From assembly GCA_963791425.1 (NCBI GenBank), contig CAWBSE010000004.1, positions 62,001 through 126,000 on the forward strand: a DNA stretch of 64,000 bases, in the 5' to 3' direction. This document shows positions 7,823 to 15,261 of this stretch, in pieces; positions within the stretch are counted from its first letter, which is position 1; every line of letters starts with the position of its first letter. Under the pieces are notes generated by a model. It did no database searches and was not told where the DNA came from. It saw nothing but the letters and a program-made list of their open reading frames with translations. The position numbers were made by a program, and so were the translations under genes. Source of the DNA: DATBLE01 sp963791425. Lineage in GTDB: Bacteria; Actinomycetota; Thermoleophilia; Gaiellales; Gaiellaceae.

Positions 7823-8272
7823 ATGGATCAGGTCTTCGGCGCGGTGCAACCGGTGTTCGACGCCGTGCTCGCGGGATCGACCTCGAGCTCGTCCCGGCTG
7901 CACGGGCTCGCGCACTGGGAGCGGGTGGCGGCCAACGGCCGGACGCTGGCCGCCGAGACCGGCGGCGCCGACGCCGAGGTCGTGCTGCTGTTCGCGCTCT
8001 TCCACGACTCGATGCGGCTGAACGACGGGCACGACCCCGACCACGGCCGGCGCGGGAGCGCCTTCGCGCGGGAGCTGGCCGGCCTGCTCCCGATCGACGG
8101 CGGGCGGCTCGACCTCCTCACCGCCGCCTGCGACGAGCACACCGACGGTCACGTCAGCGACGACCCGACCATCGGCTGCTGCTGGGACGCCGACCGGCTC
8201 GACCTGCCGCGGGTCGGGATCCGCCCCGAGGCCTGGCTGCTCTCGACGGCCGCGGCGCGCGAACGGGCGTGA
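7823..8272 (+). CDS. HD-domain (phosphohydrolase-like) protein
   Basis: 149 residues. SRLHGLAHWERV (about 24-35), LFALFHDSMR (HD pair, about 57-66), DEHTDG (about 104-109) and CCWDADRLDLPRVG (final Asp, about 118-131) reproduce the metal-binding H...HD...D pattern of small HD-domain hydrolases. Substrate unknown; relatives act on nucleotides or phosphoesters. It starts 11 nt after the lipoprotein gene, and its stop overlaps the start of the next gene as GTGA. Confidence 0.8.
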   Translation: MDQVFGAVQPVFDAVLAGSTSSSSRLHGLAHWERVAANGRTLAAETGGADAEVVLLFALFHDSMRLNDGHDPDHGRRGSAFARELAGLLPIDGGRLDLLTAACDEHTDGHVSDDPTIGCCWDADRLDLPRVGIRPEAWLLSTAAARERA

Positions 8273-8637
8273 GCCTGGAGGCCGAGATCATCGTCCTCTG
8301 CTCCACGCGGAACGCCGCCGTGGAGCGGATGCAACGCGAGATGCTCGACTCGTTCCTTGCGACCACGCCGGACCGATGCCGGATCCTGTTCGTCGAGAAC
8401 AGCTCGGCACCGGAGGAGCACCTCGGCTGGAAGCGCCACGTCGAGGCGAACGGGCAGCGGTTCGTCTTCAGCGAATCGGGGTTCGCGATGAACCGGATCG
8501 ACGGGCTCTTCGTCGCCGCGCCGTTCTCGAAGGCTCCACCCGGGCCGGCCAATCACCTGATCGGCGGGACGTACCGGAACGTCGAGGTGGACTACAAGGG
8601 CAAGGAAGGCGCCGAGAACATGCTCCGGAAGTGGCGG
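8269..8637 (+). pseudogene. Truncated protein, possibly a glycosyltransferase-2 N-terminus
   Basis: Starts at a GTG overlapping the previous stop (GTGA), so it is translationally coupled. About 120 residues look like real protein: EIIVLCSTRN, ILFVENSSAPEEH and FVFSESGFAMNR resemble the first strands of GT-A type glycosyltransferases. After about residue 123 the text turns Arg/Ser-rich and non-protein-like, while the frame stays open to 9558 across the RNA element and the metallopeptidase gene. I read it as a gene whose 3' part was lost; the end given is approximate. No convincing continuation is seen in another frame. Confidence 0.4.
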
Positions 8638-8703
8638 CCGCGTTCAATGCGACGCCGACAGAGGAAGTTTCCGCACGTTGCGGGAATCCTGTCGTCGCGG
8701 GCC

Positions 8704-8732
8704 TTGCAGCCGGCGGGGCCGTGTCGTAGGTT
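8704..8732 (+). promoter_or_regulatory. Sigma70-type promoter of the candidate structured RNA
   Basis: A -35-like TTGCAG (8704-8709), a 17-bp spacer and a -10-like TAGGTT (8727-8732). Transcription would begin near 8739, one base before the left strand of the closing stem of the structured RNA. Confidence 0.5.
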
Positions 8733-8738
8733 GATGGA

Positions 8739-8862
8739 GCACCGAGCACGGAGCGCTTCTAGGTTGAAGCCTCTCCTGTGGGTCGTACGCGGAAGCCGCA
8801 AGGCCAGGCGGAAAGCTTGTGGGGGTGGTGGACGAAGGCGCCACCGGCTCGGTGTTCTTTTT
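8739..8862 (+). ncRNA. Candidate structured RNA or riboswitch-like leader with terminator
   Basis: About 124 nt. The 5' end CACCGAGC (8740-8747) pairs perfectly with GCTCGGTG (8847-8854). Inside are P2 (ACGGAG / CTCCTGT plus GCTTC / GAAGC around a TAGGTT loop, 8748-8779), P3 (CCGCAAG 8796-8802 / CTTGTGG 8816-8822) and P4 (GGTGG 8827-8831 / CCACC 8841-8845): a compact four-way junction. The right strands of P1 and P4 can instead form a CACCG-GCT-CGGTG hairpin followed by TTCTTTTT. This is the layout of an aptamer with a terminator platform, 41 nt upstream of the metallopeptidase gene. It matches no RNA family I can name; it could equally be a free small RNA. Confidence 0.5.
8842..8862 (+). terminator. 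Intrinsic terminator in front of the metallopeptidase gene
   Basis: Stem CACCG / CGGTG with loop GCT, followed by TTCTTTTT (8855-8862), a rare T-run in this GC-rich sequence. It shares bases with two stems of the upstream RNA fold, so the two structures exclude each other. Confidence 0.55.
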
Positions 8863-8903
8863 GGTCCGGGGAGACGGCCGCAGCGGTGGTTACTGTCGCT
8901 GCC

Positions 8904-9455
8904 ATGGAGCAGGTCGAGATTCGGCGCTCGCCCCGCGCGCGGCGGTGGCGGCTCGAGGCGCCCTGGGGTGAGCCGGTTCGGCTGGTCGTTCCTCAGCGGG
9001 CGACGCAGGCCGAGATCGAGCACGTCCTCGCCGACCGGCGGGCGTGGATCGAGAAGCAGCAGCGCCGGCAGGTTCCGCGCCTCGGGCTCGACGGGCTGGC
9101 ACTCGGTGAGGCGGAGGGACGCCGGCGGGCGCGGAGCCTCCTCTCGGAGCTGGCCGCCACGGAGGGCGCGCGGATCGGCGTCTCCTACCGGCGGATCCGG
9201 ATCGGTGCGCAGCGGACGCGCTGGGGCTCGTGCTCGTCGACCGGCACGCTCTCCTTCAACTGGCGCCTCGTGCTCGCGCCGGCCGACGTCGCCGACTACG
9301 TGGTCGTCCACGAGCTCTGCCACCTGCGGATCCCGAACCACTCGCGGTCGTTCTGGTCGCTCGTCGAGGAGCACCGCCCGCACTGGCGCGACCAGCGCGC
9401 CTGGCTGCGCGACTACGGGCCGGAGCTGCTCGCGTTCCGGCCGGCCCAGTCCTAG
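8904..9455 (+). CDS. YgjP/DUF45-type zinc metallopeptidase-like protein
   Basis: 183 residues. TRWGSCSS (about 101-108) and VVVHELCHLRIPNHSRSFW (about 126-144) carry the HExxH zinc motif (HELCH) and the downstream NHS-x-x-FW His that mark the YgjP-like (WLM/SprT-related) family. Physiological substrates of the family are poorly known. ATG 8904 is used because upstream sequence in the same frame coincides with the structured RNA. No Shine-Dalgarno is seen. The stop shares the palindrome CTAG with the convergent phosphoesterase gene. Confidence 0.88.
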   Translation: MEQVEIRRSPRARRWRLEAPWGEPVRLVVPQRATQAEIEHVLADRRAWIEKQQRRQVPRLGLDGLALGEAEGRRRARSLLSELAATEGARIGVSYRRIRIGAQRTRWGSCSSTGTLSFNWRLVLAPADVADYVVVHELCHLRIPNHSRSFWSLVEEHRPHWRDQRAWLRDYGPELLAFRPAQS

Positions 9456-10354
9456 AGTCCGAACGCCGTGCGCATGCTCGCGGCCGTGGCCGCGTTTCCG
9501 AGGTGCGTCCGGAGGCCGAGCAGCTCCTCGGTGGTGCGCAGCAGCGAGTAGTGGGTGAAGGCCTTCGCGCTGCGCGTACCGGGCGCCGTGTACGGCGAGA
9601 CGACGACCGCGGGAACCCTGTTGCGGGCGGAGTAGTCGTCCTCGTCCCAGATCAGGAAGATCGCCGTCCTTCCCGCACGGTACGAGGGACTCGCGGTGAT
9701 CGCCGGGATCCACGTTCGCAGCCAGGCATCTCCCTCGCCGACCGAACAGTCGTGCATGTCGTGACAGCGGTTGGGCGTCACGAAGCTGAACCGCGGGAGG
9801 GTTCCGGCGGCGAGCGCGCGGGCGAACGCACCGAGCGGGAGGTTGCGGGCCGCGCACGTGGCTCTGAGCCGCGTGTAGTACACCCCCGGGTTGTGCCTGA
9901 CGAGGTAGTCGCCCGAGTCGGTCAGCCGGCACGCGCCCGGCATGCTCTCCTGGTAGCTGGCCGCGGAGCCCGCCTGCTCGAAGAGGCTGACGGCGCCGAG
10001 CCGATGCGAGGATGGCGGGTCGTCGTCGGTGATCCCCTGGGTGCCGCCTGAGGTCGCCGCGATGTAGTTCGGGAGCGACGGGTGGGCGACGGCCGCGTAG
10101 TTCGTTGCCAGGCCGCAGCGGCGGGCGAGCGAGTCGATGGTCGGGGCCTTACCGCTCCCGATGATCCGGCGGTAGGAGCGGTTCTCCATCCAGATCCAGA
10201 TCACGTGCTCGTAGGTCGCCGGCGGCCGCGTCTCAGCACCGCAGATCGGGGTCGTCCTGGACTCGGCGCCTGCCGCCAGGGCGACGACGGCGAGCGCCGC
10301 TGCCGCTGCGGTGAACAGCGCGATCACACCGTTTGTCCGAACTACGCGTACCAT
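9452..10354 (-). CDS. Secreted phosphoesterase-family protein
   Basis: 300 residues. A signal peptide (hydrophobic run about residues 11-30, AAAAALAVVALAAGAES) is followed by YEHVIWIWMENRSYRRIIG, the E-N-x-S/R-Y start of the phosphoesterase (PLC/acid phosphatase AcpA) family. HPSLPNYIAATSGG, GVYYTRL, FVTPNRCHDMHDCSVGEGD and FLIWDEDDY supply the family's metal-binding His/Asp residues. It hydrolyses phosphoesters outside the cell. ATG 10354 overlaps the ATG of the divergent desaturase in the tetramer CATG; a GTG at 10327 would also leave an intact signal peptide. Its stop overlaps the metallopeptidase stop. Confidence 0.88.
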   Translation of the reverse strand: MVRVVRTNGVIALFTAAAAALAVVALAAGAESRTTPICGAETRPPATYEHVIWIWMENRSYRRIIGSGKAPTIDSLARRCGLATNYAAVAHPSLPNYIAATSGGTQGITDDDPPSSHRLGAVSLFEQAGSAASYQESMPGACRLTDSGDYLVRHNPGVYYTRLRATCAARNLPLGAFARALAAGTLPRFSFVTPNRCHDMHDCSVGEGDAWLRTWIPAITASPSYRAGRTAIFLIWDEDDYSARNRVPAVVVSPYTAPGTRSAKAFTHYSLLRTTEELLGLRTHLGNAATAASMRTAFGL

Positions 10355-11474
10355 GACCTCCGTCGCTCTTCGCTCCACTCATTCCGAGAAGCTCTCATTC
10401 GATCAGAGTGGCGCCTTCGCACGTGAGACCCGCCGGGACGTCGAGCGGTACCTGAGCAGTCGCCGCGTCCGTATCTCCGGCGCGTTGCGGCTCTATGCGA
10501 AGACCGCGGTCGCGTTCGCGCTGACGCTCGCAGCCTGGCTCGGCCTCGTCGTCGCCCAGCCCGGCATCGTGCTCGGGCTCGTCTGTCTCGCCGGGATCTC
10601 GTTCGGCTCGATCCTCACCGCGTTCTGCGTCCAGCACGACGCGAACCACGGGGCGTACTTCCGTTCGCGGCGCGCGAACCACCTGATGGGCTGGACCGCG
10701 GACGCGCTGCTCGGGTTCAGCAGCTACACCTGGCGCGTCAAGCACAACGTCGCGCACCACACCTACACCAACGTCGTCGGCTACGACGACGACATCAACC
10801 AGACGCCGTTCCTCCGGCTCGCGCCGACGCAGAAGGTGCGGCCCTGGTACCGGCTGCAGTGGCTGTACGTGTGGCCGCTGTACAGCCTGCTCGTGCTGCG
10901 CTGGCAGACCGGCGGCGACATCTCGGCGCTCGCTCATCGGAAGATCGGGCAGAGCGCCCTGCGCCGGCCGCGCGGCAACGACCTGCTCGGCCTCATCGGC
11001 GGCAAGCTGATCTTCGTCTGCTGGGCGCTCGCCGTGCCGCTGCTCGTCTACCCCTGGTGGGTCGTGCTCGCGGGCTACGTCGGGTTCACGATGGTGGTCA
11101 GCCTCGTCGCCGCGACGACGTTCCAGCTCGCCCACTCGGTCGAGGACGCCGAACGGACGACTCCCGACGAGGTCGCGGCCGCGTCCCGCCCCTGGGCGGT
11201 GCACCAGGTCGAGACGACCGTGAACTTCTGCCCCCGCAACCCGGTGATCACCTGGGTGCTCGGCGGCCTGAACTTCCAGATCGAGCACCACCTGTTCCCG
11301 CGGGTGCGGCACACGCACTACGCGCAGATCGCGTCGATCGTGCAGCGCAACTGCGCACAGCACGGCGTCCGGTACGTGTCGCAGCCGTCGCTCCGGGCTG
11401 CGCTGCGGGCACACGCGGGGCATCTGCGGGCGATGGGCCGCCGCGGCCTGCCCGTCGAGATCGAGATGGGCTAG
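10353..11474 (+). CDS. Membrane fatty-acid desaturase
   Basis: 373 residues. Three histidine boxes are intact: HDANHGAY (about 94-101), HNVAHHTYTN (about 131-140) and QIEHHLFP (about 309-316, the Q-x-x-H-H form of acyl-lipid front-end type desaturases). Hydrophobic pairs precede box 1 and lie between boxes 2 and 3. It introduces a double bond into acyl chains using O2 and an external electron donor; no ferredoxin or reductase is adjacent. The start could be ATG 10353 or GTG 10311; the ATG leaves little room for a promoter because the divergent gene starts at the same site. Confidence 0.9.
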   Translation: MTSVALRSTHSEKLSFDQSGAFARETRRDVERYLSSRRVRISGALRLYAKTAVAFALTLAAWLGLVVAQPGIVLGLVCLAGISFGSILTAFCVQHDANHGAYFRSRRANHLMGWTADALLGFSSYTWRVKHNVAHHTYTNVVGYDDDINQTPFLRLAPTQKVRPWYRLQWLYVWPLYSLLVLRWQTGGDISALAHRKIGQSALRRPRGNDLLGLIGGKLIFVCWALAVPLLVYPWWVVLAGYVGFTMVVSLVAATTFQLAHSVEDAERTTPDEVAAASRPWAVHQVETTVNFCPRNPVITWVLGGLNFQIEHHLFPRVRHTHYAQIASIVQRNCAQHGVRYVSQPSLRAALRAHAGHLRAMGRRGLPVEIEMG

Positions 11475-11487
11475 GCGCCGGTAGGAG

Positions 11488-11640
11488 CTAGGCAGCCTGC
11501 GGGCGCGAGTCGCGCGCGTGGTTCAGATCCTCGACCGTCCGCACGTTCGCGTAGACGACCGCCTCGCCGTGCGTGTACTCCAGCTCCTGCCGGGCGAAGC
11601 GGTACCAGTCCGTCCAGGTGGTCAAGCGTCGAGCGTCCAT
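11488..11640 (-). CDS. Small hypothetical protein
   Basis: 50 residues from ATG 11640, with TTWTDWYRFARQELEYTH and VVYANVRTVEDLNHARD. Aromatic and charged residues alternate as in a folded small helical domain. No family recognised. The frame continues open upstream to 11718 with less protein-like text. It converges on the desaturase gene. No clear Shine-Dalgarno. Confidence 0.45.
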   Translation of the reverse strand: MDARRLTTWTDWYRFARQELEYTHGEAVVYANVRTVEDLNHARDSRPQAA

Positions 11641-11781
11641 GCAGTCAGTGAAGCACCCCGGTCGTGAAGGCGGGGAGAAGTTCTTGTAACGATTTGTGCA
11701 CGGGTCCATCCGATGCAACGGCTACACAGGAACCTCCAGTGTGTTCTCGGAGAGGGGAATGCACGGTTCGAAAGGAGCCCC

Positions 11782-11961
11782 ATGTCCAGGACTGACCTGA
11801 CGGCCGGCGACCTCCGCCTCCTTCGCGACATCTCCGCGATACGGCTCATGACCGACGTCGACCGGGTCCCGGCGCGGAAGCGCCTGGACCGTCAGCTCGG
11901 CACCGAGTTCGTCCGCACGGTGCGGCGCTCGATCAGCGAGCCGCCGGCTCGAGCCGCGTAG
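11782..11961 (+). CDS. Small hypothetical protein with strong RBS
   Basis: 59 residues beginning MSRTDLTAGDLRLLRDISAI, mainly helical and charged, with no membrane segment or Cys. AAAGGAG lies 6 nt before the ATG, one of the few consensus Shine-Dalgarno sites in the window, which argues for a real, well-translated gene. Function unknown. It stands alone ahead of the HicAB module. Confidence 0.6.
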   Translation: MSRTDLTAGDLRLLRDISAIRLMTDVDRVPARKRLDRQLGTEFVRTVRRSISEPPARAA

Positions 11962-12047
11962 ACCGCCGTCAATCGTCACCGTTCCGGCGCAGACCGGTGC
12001 AGCAATCTCTGGCGTAATGACCAGATGGGCTGGCGGCGTCAGCGATT

Positions 12048-12063
12048 GTCAACTAGAGTTGAC
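12048..12063. promoter_or_regulatory. Palindromic operator of the HicAB module
   Basis: A perfect inverted repeat GTCAACT-AG-AGTTGAC, 20 bp before the hicA start. TTGTCA and TTGACG inside it resemble -35 elements. HicB antitoxins carry DNA-binding domains and repress their own promoters, so this is the likely autoregulatory site. Confidence 0.6.
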
Positions 12064-12083
12064 GTTTATGGATCAGCTGCGAG

Positions 12084-12284
12084 ATGACGGGGAGGGTTCT
12101 GCTCCGAAGGCTGCGCGCCCTCGGCTGCGAGATCGTGCGACAGCGCGGGTCTCACGTCCAGGTTCGCTGTGGCAGGTGCAGGACGACAGTGCCGGTGCAC
12201 GCGGGTCGGGATCTGCCTCCAGGCACGTTGCGGGCGATCCAGCGGGATCTCGAGCCATGCCTCGGAAGCGACTGGCTCGGGTGA
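12084..12284 (+). CDS. hicA: HicA-family toxin
   Basis: 66 residues, usual for HicA. It shows the double-stranded RNA-binding-like fold pattern: RVLLRRLRALGCEIVRQRGSH with the G-S-H active-site His, then VQVRCGRCRTTVPVHAGRDL and GTLRAIQRDLEP. HicA toxins cleave mRNA and arrest translation until neutralised by HicB. The paired Cys residues (CGRC) are a variation seen in some members. The stop TGA overlaps the likely GTG start of hicB. Confidence 0.85.
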   Translation: MTGRVLLRRLRALGCEIVRQRGSHVQVRCGRCRTTVPVHAGRDLPPGTLRAIQRDLEPCLGSDWLG

Positions 12285-12658
12285 CTGTTGTCTTCGAGCG
12301 CGACGAGACCGGTGCCTGGATCGCGCGCGTGCCCAGTGTCCCCGGCTGCCATACGTACGGCAGGACGATCGACCAGGCACGACGCCGGATCCGAGAGGCG
12401 CTCGGCCTCTGGGTCGAGGACGCCGAGTGCGCCGAGTTCGTCGAGGACGTGCGGCTTCCGGCGCAGGCGGCGGATGCTCTGCGCCAAAGTGCGGGGGCGC
12501 GGGCGGAGGCGGAACGCCGGCGCCAAGTTGCTCACACCGTCAGTGCGCGCACGGCGAAAGTGCTCGTCGACGACCAGCGCCTCAGCCTCAGAGACGCCGG
12601 CGAACTGATGGGGCTGTCGTATCAGCGGGTGCTGCAGCTCGTCCGCGAGACCCGCTAG
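12281..12658 (+). CDS. hicB: HicB-family antitoxin with C-terminal HTH
   Basis: 125 residues from the GTG overlapping the hicA stop; an ATG at 12257 would add eight residues. The N-terminal half is the HicB partner-binding domain: VVFERDETGAWIARVPSVPG, CHTYGRTIDQARRRIREAL and LWVEDAE. The C-terminal half is a helical region ending in RLSLRDAGELMGLSYQRVLQL, a helix-turn-helix able to bind the upstream palindrome. The pair is a complete type II toxin-antitoxin module. The stop shares CTAG with the convergent transporter gene. Confidence 0.87.
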   Translation: MTVVFERDETGAWIARVPSVPGCHTYGRTIDQARRRIREALGLWVEDAECAEFVEDVRLPAQAADALRQSAGARAEAERRRQVAHTVSARTAKVLVDDQRLSLRDAGELMGLSYQRVLQLVRETR

Positions 12659-13533
12659 ACGGCACCCGCGGTCAACGCGGCCGGTTGCACACCCTCTCGC
12701 GGCGTCTCCGGCGGCTTCGTCCGCGCCGCCAGGAGCACCGCTCCCACGACCACGCCCGCGAACGCGGCGATCCGCACCGCGCCGACCCACCCCGACGGCA
12801 GCGGCTCGCGGAAGACCACCATCCCGGCCGCGATCGGCAGCGCGTTCGTCAGCAGCGTCGCCAGCCCCGCGGTCGTTAGCGCGCTCCCGCGCTGGAAGCC
12901 GGCCTGCAGCACCGCCGTCCCCGCGCCGTAGAAGACGATCAGGCAGACGAAGAACGCGATGTTCTCGGCGCCGCCCGACACGGCCATCTTCGTCGAGACG
13001 TCGCCGGCCGCGAACAGGATCCCGGCGGCGATGCCCCACGCCGGGCCGCCGCCGATCACGCTCCCGAGCTTCCAGATGCACAGGCCGGCGGCGGCCGCCG
13101 AGAGGCCCAGCCACACCAGCACCCACAGATAGCCCTCGGTCGAGCCCTCGCTGTGGCCGCCGAACAGGCTGATCCCGAGCAGCGCCAGGCCGACGACCGA
13201 CACCAGCGCGCCGATCCGCTCGTACCGCGTCAGCGGGGTGTGGGTGTACCGCGACGCCATGATGGCGAGCAGGCCGATCCCGCCCGCGGCGGTCGCCTGC
13301 ACGAGCGACAGCGGCGCCAGCGCCAGCGCGACGACGTACAGCACCCATCCCCCCGCCTCCGCGCCGAACCCGAGGAGCCAGCGCCGCTCGCGGGCGAGTG
13401 ACAGCACCGCCGCTTTCGGCCTCCGAATCGACAGCGCGGGCAGCCGCGACGCCACGCTGTGCTGCAGCAGGTACCCGACGTTCAGCAGACAGGCGGAGAC
13501 GACGGTGATCGGGAGGGCGAGCGCAATCTGCAT
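12655..13533 (-). CDS. DMT-superfamily (EamA/NIPA-like) membrane protein
   Basis: 292 residues with nine to ten hydrophobic helices. The order LLNVGYLLQHSVASRL near the start, then GWVLYVVALALAPLSLVQATAAGGIGLL and an internally repeated second half (FYGAGTAVLQAGFQRGSALTT), fits a duplicated drug/metabolite transporter, with some likeness to NIPA-type magnesium carriers. Substrate not assignable. Confidence 0.78.
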   Translation of the reverse strand: MQIALALPITVVSACLLNVGYLLQHSVASRLPALSIRRPKAAVLSLARERRWLLGFGAEAGGWVLYVVALALAPLSLVQATAAGGIGLLAIMASRYTHTPLTRYERIGALVSVVGLALLGISLFGGHSEGSTEGYLWVLVWLGLSAAAAGLCIWKLGSVIGGGPAWGIAAGILFAAGDVSTKMAVSGGAENIAFFVCLIVFYGAGTAVLQAGFQRGSALTTAGLATLLTNALPIAAGMVVFREPLPSGWVGAVRIAAFAGVVVGAVLLAARTKPPETPREGVQPAALTAGAV

Positions 13534-13656
13534 CTGACGCGCGAGGGTACTCCGATCGGGTCATGCGGTGTCACCGGACTGCGGCTATCCTGAGGGTAAG
13601 CCGCGGCGCTTTCAGGTGATTCTTGCGGCACTGCCCTCTACAGGAAGGGATCGCAC

Positions 13657-14013
13657 ATGAGTGGCCCGCGCGCGCTTTCGAAGACGCCAACCTGGCCCGA
13701 CGTCGAGGAGTTGCTCGACCGTCTGGCCGAGACGGGTGAGCCGATCCCGACCGTTCTGGCACCGACGACGAAGATCTCCAGCTACCAGAAGGGCAGCAGG
13801 CTCCGCCTCGAGGCGGACGGCAGCTCGAACTGGCTGGCCGTCGAGAACATCAAGGAGTGCTGGGAGACGTTCGAGCGGCTCGGCCGCATCACCCGCCGCG
13901 ACGTGCTCGACCCGGGGCGCTGCTCGGCGTTCATGTTTGCGCTCTTCCGCCAGGTGCCCGGAGTCACCGAGCAAAACGGCGGCGACGAGATGTACCTCGT
14001 ACTGCCGGCGTAG
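13657..14013 (+). CDS. Conserved-looking hypothetical protein
   Basis: 118 residues, soluble, with PTWPDVEELLDRLAETGEPI, ISSYQKGSRLRLEADGSS, NIKECWETFERLGRI and a C-terminal strand EMYLVLPA. It looks like a folded alpha/beta domain, possibly nucleic-acid or ligand binding, but I recognise no family. AGGAAGGG lies 9-10 nt upstream of the ATG. It runs directly into the flippase-like gene (2 nt gap), so the two are probably cotranscribed. Confidence 0.65.
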   Translation: MSGPRALSKTPTWPDVEELLDRLAETGEPIPTVLAPTTKISSYQKGSRLRLEADGSSNWLAVENIKECWETFERLGRITRRDVLDPGRCSAFMFALFRQVPGVTEQNGGDEMYLVLPA

Positions 14014-14015
14014 TC

Positions 14016-14975
14016 GTGACCGCCTCCCGCCGTCGATTTATCGCCGGCGCCGCGTTCGCGGTGCTCACGATCGCCGCGTCCGTCCTCGTCGCACGGCACC
14101 TGACCAACACCGCCTGGCCGCTCCAGCACGTCCGGCCGTGGCTCGTGGCCGCCGCGGCGGTCGCCTACCTCGTCAGCTTCTTCCTCCGCGCCCGCGCCTG
14201 GCACCGTCTCTTCCCGCCGGACGAGTGCCCCGACCAGGCCCGCTGCCTCGCGTCGGTCGGCGCCGCGGCCGCGAGCGGGGTGGTCCTGCCGTTCCGGCTC
14301 GACTACCTGATCAAGGTCGGGATGCTGCGGAAGCTCAGCGGGATCCGCGTCGGGATCGGCGCGATCGTCCTGTCGATCGTGTCGCTCGGGATGATCGACG
14401 CGATCGCGATGCTCCCGCTCTCGATCTCCGCGACCGCGACCACAAACTCGGTGCTTCGCGGCCCGCTTCTGATCGTCGTCGTCTTCGGCATCGCCTGCTG
14501 CACGCTGCTCGTCGCCGGCGGGCATCTGGCACGGCTGCCGCTCGTCGGCCGGAGCCGCCGCCTGCGTGAGCTCGGCGCGCACGTCTCGCGCCACACCGAA
14601 CGGGGCGGACGCAAGAACACGACCGTCGCCTGGTTCTACCTCTTCGCCTGCTGGTCGGCCCGCGCGTTCGGCAGCGCGGCACTGCTCAGCGCACTCGGGC
14701 TGTCGTTCTCGCCGCAGACCGCGCTGGCCGTGATCTGCCTCAGCGCCGCCGCCGGCGTGATCCCGATCACCTCGGGCGGAGCGGTCGTGAACGCCGGCGC
14801 CGCCGTCGCGATCCTGCTGGCGCTCGGCGTCGGCAAGGACATCGCGATCAACTTCTCACTCGCCTCGAGCATGTTGCTCGTGCTGAGCGCGGTCGCCGCC
14901 TCGCTCGTCGGCGTCTCCGCGTCGCTCGCGATCCGCGCGCGGACGCAGCTGCTCGTCCGCTACCGCTTGAACTAG
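14016..14975 (+). CDS. Flippase-like integral membrane protein (LPG synthase TM-region family)
   Basis: 319 residues with eight or so membrane helices. AYLVSFFLRARAWHRLF and ASGVVLPFRLDYLIKVGML correspond to the conserved R-A-x-x-W and the P-x-R-x-G/D segments of the UPF0104/lysylphosphatidylglycerol-synthase TM-region family; GVIPITSGGAVVNAGAAVAI is the conserved late loop. Members move lipid-linked sugars or aminoacyl lipids. A second member is encoded at 52951-54030. The GTG start is 2 nt after the previous stop. The stop shares CTAG with the convergent gene. Confidence 0.8.
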   Translation: MTASRRRFIAGAAFAVLTIAASVLVARHLTNTAWPLQHVRPWLVAAAAVAYLVSFFLRARAWHRLFPPDECPDQARCLASVGAAAASGVVLPFRLDYLIKVGMLRKLSGIRVGIGAIVLSIVSLGMIDAIAMLPLSISATATTNSVLRGPLLIVVVFGIACCTLLVAGGHLARLPLVGRSRRLRELGAHVSRHTERGGRKNTTVAWFYLFACWSARAFGSAALLSALGLSFSPQTALAVICLSAAAGVIPITSGGAVVNAGAAVAILLALGVGKDIAINFSLASSMLLVLSAVAASLVGVSASLAIRARTQLLVRYRLN

Positions 14976-15181
14976 CTCTCCGCGCGGTCGGCCGTGTACG
15001 ACTGCTCCCAGCCGACGTTGACCAGCATGGCGCCCACTTCGCGCACGGCGATCGCGATCTCGAGGCCGATCTCGCGGATCGCCTCGGTCTCACGTGCGGT
15101 CGACCGGTTGGCGCGGAGCTCGATCAGCAGCTGTTCGAGCCGCTCGATCTCCGCGTAGTTGCGTTGCTCGGGGCTCTCCAT
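14972..15181 (-). CDS. Small helical hypothetical protein
   Basis: 69 residues from ATG 15181, starting MESPEQRNYAEIERLEQLL. Two amphipathic helices are likely (RLEQLLIELRANRSTARE and IGLEIAIAVREVGAMLV). The longer open frame runs through the cspA terminator and is not used. Function unknown. It lies downstream of the cold-shock gene beyond the terminator. Confidence 0.55.
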   Translation of the reverse strand: MESPEQRNYAEIERLEQLLIELRANRSTARETEAIREIGLEIAIAVREVGAMLVNVGWEQSYTADRAES

Positions 15182-15206
15182 GGGGCGTCCCTCGCTCGTT
15201 GGGCCA

Positions 15207-15247
15207 AGAAAAAGCGCGAAGCCCGGGACGGCATGCCGACCCGGGCT
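15207..15247 (-). terminator. Intrinsic terminator of the cold-shock operon
   Basis: On the minus strand an 8-bp stem (AGCCCGGG / CCCGGGCT) with an inner palindromic loop GGCATGCC, followed after CGCGC by TTTTTCTT. It lies 15 nt after the cspA stop. Confidence 0.75.
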
Positions 15248-15261
15248 CACGAACTCAGTAC

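Noticed and set aside
8739..8862. Assignment of the RNA element to 6S, tmRNA, RNase P, SRP or the ydaO c-di-AMP riboswitch
   Set aside because: None of the conserved sequence blocks of those RNAs that I know is present; only the general shape of paired ends fits.
8778..8903. A 42-residue N-terminal extension of the metallopeptidase
   Set aside because: It lies inside the structured RNA, and the extension (many Trp, Arg, Lys) is unlike the family, which begins near the chosen ATG.
8269..9558. A 429-codon frame running through the RNA element and metallopeptidase gene
   Set aside because: Text after about residue 123 is Arg/Ser/Gly-rich and overlaps a clearly real gene in another frame.
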